A program made the position numbers and the translations under genes. From NCBI GenBank assembly GCA_024636135.1, contig JAGXHP010000086.1, positions 1 to 15,929 of the forward strand: a stretch of 15,929 nucleotides of DNA, read 5' to 3'. Shown one piece after another: positions 7,921-14,205 of the stretch. The notes under the pieces are model-generated. The model saw nothing but the letters and a program-made list of their open reading frames with translations, was not told the origin of the DNA and did not search any database. How positions within the stretch are numbered: position 1 is the first letter of the stretch; the number at the start of each line of letters is the position of its first letter. The DNA comes from Chloroflexota bacterium (GTDB taxonomy: Bacteria; Chloroflexota; Limnocylindria; QHBO01).

Positions 7921-9684
7921 GTGTCCGCGTCCGCCCAGACCGCTGCCCGCACGCCGAACGGGCGCATCATCGTCATCGGCATCGTCGCCATCCTGGCTGT
8001 CGGAATCGGCCTCGTCGCCGGAAGCGTGCTGCTGACGAATCGAGCGGCCGCAGTCGGCTCGGGCGCGGCCTATGTCCCGGCCGATGCCCCGTTCTACGTC
8101 GAGATGCGCGTCCAGCCATCGGAAGACCAGGACGCCGGGCTGCGAGACATCCTGGGACGGTTCCCGGAGAGCGAGGAGATCGACCTCGATCGGCCCCTGT
8201 ACGACCAGGCCGTGGAACAGATCGACGCGATGCTCAGCGACGAGGGCGCGGGCTTCAGCTGGACCGACGACGTGGCGCCGTGGTTCGACGGACGACTGGC
8301 CTTCACGGTGACCGAGCTCCCGCTCGCCGCCATGGAGGCCCCGGCCGACCCGATGGCCATGCCGGAGGTTCCGCCGATGATCGTGATGTTGGGCGTCACC
8401 GATGCAACTGCCGCCCGGGACGCGATCGATCGCATGATCGCCGCCGCCGAGGGCGAGCTCCCGACATTCACGACGGTCGACCACCAGGGCGTGACGATCC
8501 ATGTGATGGAGGGCTCAGACGTCGGTGCCTATGCCCTCACCGATGACCAGCTCATCCTGGGGTCCGATGCCCAGGCCATCCAGACCGCGCTCGACACCCA
8601 CGCCGACGGCACCGGCTCGGTCGCCGAGATGGCGGAGATGACCCGCCTGACTGATCAGCTTCCCAACGACTGGCTGCTGTTCGCGACGTACGACCTGACC
8701 GACGTCATGGCCGAGGCCATGGCCGCGTCCGCGTCCGCATCGCCTGCCATGGCCGATGCCTTCGGCTCCCTGATGGAGCACCAGTCGCTGCGCGGCGCCA
8801 TGGCGATCTCAGCCTCCGCCGGTCGCATGAACCTCGATGCCGCGACCGACGCGCCAACCGGGCCGCTCGCGGTGGAGAACGCCACCCGCGGGCTGGCCGA
8901 CGAGGTCCCGTCCGACGTCCTCTACTACAGCGACGCGGGCAACCTCGGCGCGTCGTTCACCGCCGTGATCGAGCCGATGAAGGAGGCCATGGCCAGCGTG
9001 CCGGAGGGCGAGGAGCAGATCCGAACCCTCGAGGCGGCCCTCGGCGCCGACCTCGAGGAGCTGGTGAGCTGGATCGACGACGGCGCGATCGTGATCGGCG
9101 CCACGAACGGAGAGCCGTATGGGGGCATGCTCCTCGTTCCGAACGATCGGGATGCCGCCGAGCGGCGCCTGAACCAGCTCGGCTCGTTCGCCGGCCTGGG
9201 CGCGCTGGATCCCGGCAGCGGCCTGACGGTCGATGAGGAGGAGGTCGACGGGGTGACGGTCACGACCATCACCTGGACCGACCCGAACGCCGCCCCCGAC
9301 ATGGGGATGGGCCTGCCGAGCTTCGGCGGCCTGGTGGTCGAGTACGCGCTGACCGATGACCGAGCCGTGATCGGCATCGGCGACGCGTTCGTGCGCCGGG
9401 TCCTGGCCCTCGACGCCGCCGACGCGCTCGCGGCTCAGCCTCGCTACAGCGAGGCGATCGCCGAGTTCGGCGGCAGCGAGAACGCCGGCGTGGCATGGCT
9501 CGATCTCAGCGGCGTGCGCCAGGCGGTCGAGACGGCGCTCGGCCCGATGATCGAGGCGGGCGACCCGGACGGCATGTACGCCACGGAGATCCAGCCCTGG
9601 CTGCTGCCGCTCGACCGGCTGGTGAGCGTGACCCGGGTCGACGGTGACGTCCTGACCCAGCGCGGCGCACTCCTGTTCGAGTGA
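7921..9684 (+). CDS. Membrane-anchored DUF3352-like protein
   Basis: The 587-residue product has a short basic N-terminus, one hydrophobic helix (about residues 15-38) and a long extracytoplasmic part. It resembles the DUF3352 family: after the helix it reads YVPADAPFYVEMRVQPSEDQ, the usual opening in which a strand follows a VPAD.P motif. Later segments such as GGMLLVPNDRDAAERRLNQL, and a repeat of strand-rich blocks ending in LVSVTRVDGDVLTQRGALLF, also fit. The family has no established biochemical role to my knowledge; it is common in Chloroflexota, Actinobacteria and Cyanobacteria. The sequence is strongly acidic and rich in Ala, Met and Asp. GTG at 7921 follows AGGGGAG with a ten-base spacer. 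Its stop overlaps the cupin start. Confidence 0.75.
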   Translation: MSASAQTAARTPNGRIIVIGIVAILAVGIGLVAGSVLLTNRAAAVGSGAAYVPADAPFYVEMRVQPSEDQDAGLRDILGRFPESEEIDLDRPLYDQAVEQIDAMLSDEGAGFSWTDDVAPWFDGRLAFTVTELPLAAMEAPADPMAMPEVPPMIVMLGVTDATAARDAIDRMIAAAEGELPTFTTVDHQGVTIHVMEGSDVGAYALTDDQLILGSDAQAIQTALDTHADGTGSVAEMAEMTRLTDQLPNDWLLFATYDLTDVMAEAMAASASASPAMADAFGSLMEHQSLRGAMAISASAGRMNLDAATDAPTGPLAVENATRGLADEVPSDVLYYSDAGNLGASFTAVIEPMKEAMASVPEGEEQIRTLEAALGADLEELVSWIDDGAIVIGATNGEPYGGMLLVPNDRDAAERRLNQLGSFAGLGALDPGSGLTVDEEEVDGVTVTTITWTDPNAAPDMGMGLPSFGGLVVEYALTDDRAVIGIGDAFVRRVLALDAADALAAQPRYSEAIAEFGGSENAGVAWLDLSGVRQAVETALGPMIEAGDPDGMYATEIQPWLLPLDRLVSVTRVDGDVLTQRGALLFE

Positions 9685-9998
9685 GCCTCGGGCCGGAGCT
9701 GCTGCGCGACGGACGCGAGGGGGAGCCCGGCACTGCCGCGGCCGAAGAGCGGCTGCGTGCTGCCGGTGTCGAGCCGCGGGCGTGGAGCAACGGACCGGGC
9801 GACCGCTACGGCGCGCACGAGCACGGCAGCACCAAGCTCCTGGTCTGCGCCGCAGGATCGATCACGTTCTTGATCGGATCGGACGAGCGGCCGTACGAGC
9901 TGACCGCGGGGCACGGGTTCGTCCTGCCGGCCGGCACGCGGCACGCGGCGGTCGTCGGGCCGGACGGCTGCATCTGCCTCGAGGGATACCGCGACTAG
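9681..9998 (+). CDS. Small cupin-domain protein
   Basis: This 105-residue protein has one cupin beta-barrel. The first motif carries the metal-binding pair H46 and H48 in YGAHEHGS; the glutamate usual a few residues later is not present, and Lys52 lies there. The second motif GHGFVLPAGTRHAA supplies H88. Cupins of this size are often metal-dependent sensors or minor enzymes, and the function here is unknown. GTG at 9681 overlaps the preceding TGA (GTGA), which points to translational coupling with the DUF3352-like gene. The gene ends in a TAG that shares three bases with the stop codon of the convergent HExxH gene. Confidence 0.75.
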   Translation: MSLGPELLRDGREGEPGTAAAEERLRAAGVEPRAWSNGPGDRYGAHEHGSTKLLVCAAGSITFLIGSDERPYELTAGHGFVLPAGTRHAAVVGPDGCICLEGYRD

Positions 9999-10294
9999 GT
10001 CGTGTGCGTACGGCGGGAGGCCACCTCGCGTGCCTCCTGCTCGAATCGGTTGTCGTGGTACCAGCGCTTGCCCTTGCGACGCGCGCTCCACGAGTCCGCG
10101 AGGTAGACCAGCGGGAACGCCCACCCGTGCCGCGCCCACTGCCGAACGTGCTGGAGCTCGTGCTCGAGCTCCACGCCGGTCAACGGCCGCCAGGCATAGA
10201 TGCGGCTGCCGATCGTGATCGCGAGCCAATCCTTCACGACGAGCGAGCCGAGGACGCGAAGCCAGGGCCGGACGACCACGCGGTGCGCCGTCAC
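9995..10294 (-). CDS. Small HExxH metallopeptidase-like protein
   Basis: The 99-residue product contains HELQH at 45-49, a zinc-metallopeptidase HExxH motif, inside VELEHELQHVRQW. A downstream FEQEA (84-88) could give the third, glutamate ligand, as in gluzincins. Between them lies a hydrophobic segment FPLVYLADSW. It resembles short uncharacterised HExxH proteins of high-GC bacteria; whether it cuts peptides is not known. The frame is open back to 10459, but that part overlaps the glycosyltransferase gene in another frame, so GTG at 10294 is chosen. It overlaps the upstream stop as GTGA, implying translational coupling. Confidence 0.6.
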   Translation of the reverse strand: MTAHRVVVRPWLRVLGSLVVKDWLAITIGSRIYAWRPLTGVELEHELQHVRQWARHGWAFPLVYLADSWSARRKGKRWYHDNRFEQEAREVASRRTHTT

Positions 10295-11226
10295 GCATCG
10301 TCCCTGTGCAGGAGCAGGTCCCGGCGATCGCCCCAGTGGTCGAGGAACCGATAGAAGTTGCGCTTGCTCAACCGGTCGCGCTCGGCCTCGGGCAGGGCCG
10401 TGTATCCGCGATGCTCGTGTTGGACGAGCGGAAGGTCGGGGACGCGCATGGCCCGCCACCCTGCGTCTCGCAAAGCAAAGCTGAAGTCGAGGTCCGCATT
10501 CCGATAGAACCGGAAGCGCCGGTCGAATCCCGCGACCGCCCGCAACGCCTCACGCCGCACCGCCAGGCAGTAGCCCTCGACGGCGTCCACCTCTCCCGGC
10601 GGGGCGTCCTCGAACTGCCGGCCGTCGCCACTGGTCACGCCCCAGCCTCCGGCGAGCCCGACGCCGGGGTCCTCGAAGGCGGCCAGCAGGGGAGTGACAA
10701 AGTCGCCGACCGGCTCGATCGACGTGTCGAGCAGGACCGTGATGGAGCCACGGGACCGTCGCAGGCCCAGGTTCCGGGCGTCCGCCCAGCCGAGCCGCCG
10801 GCTGGTGCGCAGGACCGTGGCGGGGGAGTCGTCGGCAACGACCTCGGCAAGCGAGAAGCTCGGGTCATTCGCCACCACGACCAGCTCGTGGTCCACGGCC
10901 GGCGCGTGAGCATGCAGTCCGGCCAGCAGGCGGCGCAGATCGTCGGCGTGGTCCTCCGCGACGACCTGGATGGATGCGCGGACCTCGGCGGGCTCGCCGA
11001 GGATCGATGCCAGGTCGTCCGGCTCGGCATAGCCGGTCGCGACCGGCTCGGGCGGCAGCAGCGGCCGCAATTTCGAGCGGCCCGACCCATCCTGTACTTC
11101 CCAACCGCGGGCTGCGATCTCGTCACGCAGATCGTCGGCTCGGCCCCAGTCCCGGGCCTCGCGCGCAGCCGCGCGCTGCTCGACCAACGCGCGCACCTCG
11201 GCCGGAGGCGAATTGTCAGGGGGCAT
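10291..11226 (-). CDS. Glycosyltransferase family 2-like protein with CysS-like N-terminal module
   Basis: Residues about 10-56 (VRALVEQRAAAREARDWGRA, then DDLRDEIAARGWEVQDGSG) match the C-terminal helical tail of cysteinyl-tRNA synthetase, which in that enzyme follows the pattern RxxARxxKDWxRADxxRDxL. Residues about 85-300 look like a family 2 glycosyltransferase: a first strand ASIQVVAEDHADDL, a nucleotide-sugar region ending ITVLLDTSIEP where the metal-binding DxD would sit, and GYCLAVRREALRAVAGFDRR followed by FRFYRNADLDFSFALRDAGW, the usual acceptor-side motif. The atypical DTS in place of DxD makes activity and metal use uncertain. The acceptor is unknown. ATG at 11226 follows GAGGAG on the minus strand. 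The gene is coupled to the HExxH gene downstream. Confidence 0.75.
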   Translation of the reverse strand: MPPDNSPPAEVRALVEQRAAAREARDWGRADDLRDEIAARGWEVQDGSGRSKLRPLLPPEPVATGYAEPDDLASILGEPAEVRASIQVVAEDHADDLRRLLAGLHAHAPAVDHELVVVANDPSFSLAEVVADDSPATVLRTSRRLGWADARNLGLRRSRGSITVLLDTSIEPVGDFVTPLLAAFEDPGVGLAGGWGVTSGDGRQFEDAPPGEVDAVEGYCLAVRREALRAVAGFDRRFRFYRNADLDFSFALRDAGWRAMRVPDLPLVQHEHRGYTALPEAERDRLSKRNFYRFLDHWGDRRDLLLHRDDA

Positions 11227-11286
11227 GAACGGAAGTACTCCTCAGCATGATCGAACGTACCGGATGGTTCGTGATCACCGCAACCT

Positions 11287-11292
11287 TACTAT
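11287..11292 (+). promoter_or_regulatory. Candidate -10 element for the BldC-like gene
   Basis: TACTAT (four of six matches to TATAAT) lies 83 bases before the ATG at 11375, in the 148-base gap between divergent genes. The -35 region is weak. The resulting leader would contain a small 6-bp hairpin at 11314-11330 (CGCACC/GGTGCG). Confidence 0.25.
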
Positions 11293-11374
11293 CCGACCAC
11301 GAGCCGAACCCACCGCACCTGCCCGGTGCGAACCGGCCCGTTGCCGTGCCCAACACGAAGGATGACCACCACCG

Positions 11375-11560
11375 ATGATGACGAACGAGGTCGGCAAGCT
11401 TCTCACCGCGGCCGAGGTCGCCGAGATGCTGCACCTGCACGTGAACACCGTGAAGCGCCTCGGCGATCGCGGCGAGCTCCCGTTCTTCCGCGTCTGCAAG
11501 CGTGGCGACCGTCGCTTCCGCTATGACGACGTGCTCGAGTTCCTTCACCGCAGCAAGTAG
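11375..11560 (+). CDS. BldC/excisionase-type helix-turn-helix DNA-binding protein
   Basis: This 61-residue protein is a single MerR-like winged helix: LLTAAEVAEMLHLHVNTVKR forms helix-turn-helix, and the wing and last helix follow in RVCKRGDRRFRYDDVLEFLH. This is the 'excisionase family' (HTH_17) fold, also seen in the Streptomyces developmental regulator BldC. No integrase or other mobile-element gene is nearby, so a chromosomal regulator is more likely than a phage excisionase. Two ATG codons stand in tandem at 11375 and 11378; AAGGATG about 12 bases upstream is a weak ribosome site. It lies alone between a divergent glycosyltransferase gene and the rhomboid gene, and a strong hairpin follows its stop. 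Confidence 0.82.
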   Translation: MMTNEVGKLLTAAEVAEMLHLHVNTVKRLGDRGELPFFRVCKRGDRRFRYDDVLEFLHRSK

Positions 11561-11612
11561 CGCCAATCCTGCACCCGGCTCGTCCGGGGCACCCCTGCCA
11601 GGGGGTTGTGCA

Positions 11613-11647
11613 GACGACCGCCGAGGTGCCAATTCTCGGCGGTCGTC
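11613..11647 (+). terminator. Perfect 13-bp hairpin after the BldC-like gene
   Basis: GACGACCGCCGAG at 11613-11625 and CTCGGCGGTCGTC at 11635-11647 pair perfectly around a 9-base loop. It begins 53 bases after the regulator stop and ends 27 bases before the rhomboid start. There is no T-run, so it is a GC-type terminator or mRNA-end structure. Because it sits just upstream of a possible -10 for the rhomboid gene, the same dyad in DNA could also be an operator. Confidence 0.5.
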
Positions 11648-11658
11648 CGCATCTGTCG

Positions 11659-11664
11659 CATAAT
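11659..11664 (+). promoter_or_regulatory. Candidate -10 element, near-leaderless rhomboid transcript
   Basis: CATAAT (five of six matches to TATAAT) ends ten bases before the ATG at 11674. A start site six to seven bases downstream would give an mRNA beginning almost at the ATG. The lack of any Shine-Dalgarno site before this ATG agrees with leaderless translation. No good -35 is seen; the region upstream is the 13-bp hairpin. Confidence 0.4.
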
Positions 11665-11673
11665 CGGCAGCTC

Positions 11674-12840
11674 ATGAACGATGCATCGACGACGCTCCGC
11701 GACGCCCAGGAGCTCCTGGACGCCGGCGAGCTCGAGGCGGCGGCACGTCGCGTGGAAACCCTCACCCGCGCTCCCGATCGCGACCAGGCGGGCGAGGCGT
11801 GGATGATCGTCGGCACCGCGCGCTATCGGCTCGATGACGAGGCCGGGGCGCTCGTGGCCTGGAAGTCGGCGGCGGAGGCCGGCGGCGCCAACGCGTGGCT
11901 CGGCTACCGAAGCGTGGCCGAGCAGAACGTGCGTGACGGCCAGCTGGAAGAAGCGATCACCGCATACCGCGAGGCCGATCGTCGGGCGCCGGCGGCTGAG
12001 CGCGGCGCAATCGCCAACCGGATCGCCTGGCTGCTCAAGGAGACCGGGCATGACTTCGCCGCGCGTCGTCAGTTCAACAAGGCTCGCGGGGCGTACGCCA
12101 CGTATCTCCCGATCGTCACCTACGCCATCATCGGCATCTGCGTGGCGTTGTTCGGCATCGACGCCATCCTGAGTGGGGGCGCCACCCTGAGCGGTGGGTT
12201 CCTGGGCGGCCAGCCGGGGCCGCTGGGACAGGAAAACCTGATCAACGGACGCTTCGTCGCGCGCGGTGAGTGGTGGCGGATCATCACCAGCGCCTTCTTC
12301 CACCTCGGGCCGATCCACCTGGCCTTCAACATGTACGTGCTCTATCTCTACGGCCCGATCGCCGAGCGGATGTACGGCCGGATCGAGTTTGGAGCCATCT
12401 ACCTGCTGTGCGCGGCCGGCGGGAGCGTCCTGACCATTCTCGTGGAGCCGCAGCAGTTTGCCGCGGGGGCGTCGGGCGCGATCTTCGGGCTCATCGGGTT
12501 GCTGTTCGTCGTCTCCCGGCGCCACCACGCCGTGATCGGTCGCGAGTCGCGCTCGATGATGGCCGGCATCGGCACGTATCTCGTGTTCCTGCTTGTGTTC
12601 ACCTTCCTGGTGCCCGGCATCAGCCTGACCGGTCACCTCGGTGGGCTGGCCGTGGGAGCCATCCTCGGCTTCCTCCTGCCGCCGACCGGCGTCGAGACGA
12701 TGGGTGGCATGTGGCGCAGCCCGAGTGGCGATCGGCTGTCGGGCGGCATGCCACGCAGCCTGCGCGTCGCCGTGTACGGTGCGGTCGGCGGGCTGCTCGT
12801 GCTCGGGTCGTACCTGGCCGTGAGCCCGTTCCTCGGTTGA
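11674..12840 (+). CDS. Rhomboid-family intramembrane serine protease with N-terminal TPR-like region
   Basis: Rhomboids cut transmembrane substrates inside the lipid bilayer. In this 388-residue protein the catalytic serine is S267 in GASGAIFG and the catalytic histidine is H321 in GHLGGLAVG. H210 and N219 in HLGPIHLAFNMY match the conserved second-helix residues that support the oxyanion hole. A WWRIITSAFFH segment precedes them, as is usual in the L1 loop. About 140 residues at the N-terminus are cytoplasmic helical repeats resembling TPR units (ELLDAGELEAAARRVETL and a later ITAYREADRRAP), likely for protein contact. An extra hydrophobic helix closes the C-terminus. ATG at 11674 is chosen; an earlier in-frame start at 11608 would translate through the hairpin. 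Its substrate is unknown. Confidence 0.88.
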   Translation: MNDASTTLRDAQELLDAGELEAAARRVETLTRAPDRDQAGEAWMIVGTARYRLDDEAGALVAWKSAAEAGGANAWLGYRSVAEQNVRDGQLEEAITAYREADRRAPAAERGAIANRIAWLLKETGHDFAARRQFNKARGAYATYLPIVTYAIIGICVALFGIDAILSGGATLSGGFLGGQPGPLGQENLINGRFVARGEWWRIITSAFFHLGPIHLAFNMYVLYLYGPIAERMYGRIEFGAIYLLCAAGGSVLTILVEPQQFAAGASGAIFGLIGLLFVVSRRHHAVIGRESRSMMAGIGTYLVFLLVFTFLVPGISLTGHLGGLAVGAILGFLLPPTGVETMGGMWRSPSGDRLSGGMPRSLRVAVYGAVGGLLVLGSYLAVSPFLG

Positions 12841-12865
12841 CCGTCGCCGCACGCGCCCGTAGCAT
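12837..12865 (+). promoter_or_regulatory. Sigma70-type promoter of the trp operon
   Basis: TTGACC at 12837-12842 (five of six matches) and TAGCAT at 12860-12865 (four of six) are separated by exactly 17 bases. The -35 overlaps the TGA stop codon of the rhomboid gene. Transcription would start near 12872, just before the T-box leader, which supports the call independently. Confidence 0.65.
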
Positions 12866-12871
12866 GCCGAT

Positions 12872-13130
12872 CCCAACCGAAGAACGGCATCGACCGGGAC
12901 AAGTACCCGATGATGGCGGCCAGACGGAGCGAGCCGGGACAGTGGGAGCCGGCGTGGACCGCATCGGCGAATGGGCCCGCGAGCCTCGCCTCGACGCGCT
13001 CATGCAGGGCGCCTAGCGGCGACGAACCGACCCCGCGTTAGCCGGGTCGACAAGTGCGGACCCGGCGGTCCGAACGAGTGTGGCACCGCGGACCGACGCC
13101 TCCGTCTCTCGAGATGGAGGCGTTTGTGTT
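12872..13130 (+). promoter_or_regulatory. T-box riboswitch, predicted tRNA-Trp specific
   Basis: This leader senses uncharged tRNA and controls the trp genes that follow. Stem I is recognisable. The specifier loop has AGTA (12902-12905) on its 5' side and GAATGG on its 3' side, with specifier codon UGG at 12972-12974. The helix above it pairs CCGATG (12907-12912) with CATCGG (12962-12967), and the distal part contains GGAGCGAGCCGGG and GGGAGCCGG. A stem III hairpin pairs 13041-13048 with 13059-13066. The T-box GTGTGGCACCGCGG follows, with bulge TGGC at 13081-13084, whose last base C would pair with discriminator G73 of tRNA-Trp. The antiterminator base pairs GGTCCG (13067-13072) with CGGACC (13089-13094). 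A terminator and then trpD follow. Specifier, bulge base and target pathway all agree. The exact 5' end is approximate. Confidence 0.88.
13096..13130 (+). terminator. Regulated intrinsic terminator of the T-box leader
   Basis: ACGCCTCCGTCT (13096-13107) pairs with AGATGGAGGCGT (13112-13123) around the tetraloop CTCG, with one G-U pair, and is followed by the U-rich tail TTGTGTT. It begins one base after the antiterminator helix and would stop transcription before trpD when tRNA-Trp is charged. Confidence 0.75.
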
Positions 13131-13152
13131 CGTTCGAGACTGGAAGGACCCG

Positions 13153-14199
13153 ATGTCGTCACCGAATCCCGATCCTGCGGCAACCCGCCCGGCCGTCGGC
13201 GCCGCGGTGGAGCTGGTCGCGGCGGGTGCGGTGCTCCCCGCACCACTGGCCGAGGCTGCGATGGACGAGCTCATGGACGGCTCGGCCCCCGCAACCCAGG
13301 TCGCCGCGCTGCTCGCGATGCTTCGCGTGCGCGGGGAGACGCCCGAGGAGCTGGCCGCCTTCGCGCGCGTCATGCGTACGCGGGCGGTGCGGGTCGCGGC
13401 CCCGGACGGCGCGGTTGATCTGTGCGGAACCGGCGCCGACGGCGCGGGAACGTTCAACATCTCGACTCTGGCGGCATTCGTCGTTGCCGGCGCGGGTGTG
13501 CCCGTCGCCAAGCACGGGAATCGCGCGGTCACCAGCCGATGCGGCTCGGCCGACGTGATCGAAGCCCTCGGAATCGCGCTCGACCCCGGACCCGAGGCCG
13601 TCGCGACCCGCATCCGCGAGACGGGCTTCGGCTTCATCTTCGCGCCCTCGTACCACCCCGCCATGAAGCACGCGGCGCCGATCCGCCGCGAGCTGCCGAT
13701 CCGCACGGCCTTCAACCTCCTGGGGCCGATCAGCTCCCCGGCCGGCGTTCGCCGGCAGCTCCTCGGCGTGGCCGACGAGCGCCTGCTCCCGCTGATGGCC
13801 GGCGCGCTGGCGCGGCTCGACACGGATCGGGCGCTGGTCGTGCACTCGGGAGATGGCCTCGACGAGCTGTCGCTGGCCGCTCCGAACCGCGCCATGCTGG
13901 TCGAGGGTCGGATGGTCGGCGAGCTGACGATCGACCCCGCCGAGCTCGGATTGACGCGCGCCCCGCGCAGCGCGTTTGCCGGCGGCGACGCGCAGCTCAA
14001 CAGCGCCATCGCGCTCAGTGTGCTCGGCGGTGAGCCGGGTGCGGCGCGCGACGTCGTCCTGCTGAACGCCGGTGCCGCGCTCTTCGTGGCCGGCCGCGCG
14101 AGCGACGTGGCCGAGGGAATCGGCATCGCCGCGGAGGCGATCGACTCCGGCGCCGCCGCCACCGTGGTCGACCTCTCGGCCCAGTTCAAGGACGCCTGA
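13153..14199 (+). CDS. trpD: Anthranilate phosphoribosyltransferase
   Basis: TrpD joins anthranilate to phosphoribosyl pyrophosphate, giving phosphoribosylanthranilate, the second committed step of tryptophan synthesis. The 348-residue length is normal. The PRPP loop is CGTGADGAGTFNIST at 91-105, where the second glycine of the usual GTGGDG is alanine. KHGNR at 120-124 and GSAD at 131-134 are intact, as is the later RTAFNLLGPISSPAG stretch. ATG at 13153 has an excellent GGAAGGA ribosome site at 13142-13148; the frame is open back to 13054, but that part is the T-box and terminator. It is the first gene of the operon, with the trpCFB frame starting six bases after its stop. It stands without trpE or trpG in this window. 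Confidence 0.95.
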   Translation: MSSPNPDPAATRPAVGAAVELVAAGAVLPAPLAEAAMDELMDGSAPATQVAALLAMLRVRGETPEELAAFARVMRTRAVRVAAPDGAVDLCGTGADGAGTFNISTLAAFVVAGAGVPVAKHGNRAVTSRCGSADVIEALGIALDPGPEAVATRIRETGFGFIFAPSYHPAMKHAAPIRRELPIRTAFNLLGPISSPAGVRRQLLGVADERLLPLMAGALARLDTDRALVVHSGDGLDELSLAAPNRAMLVEGRMVGELTIDPAELGLTRAPRSAFAGGDAQLNSAIALSVLGGEPGAARDVVLLNAGAALFVAGRASDVAEGIGIAAEAIDSGAAATVVDLSAQFKDA

Positions 14200-14205
14200 A
14201 AGCCG

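Noticed and set aside
11375..11560. Excisionase-like protein as a sign of a mobile element
   Set aside because: No integrase, transposase, tRNA attachment site or flanking repeats are visible. This fold is common in chromosomal regulators such as BldC.
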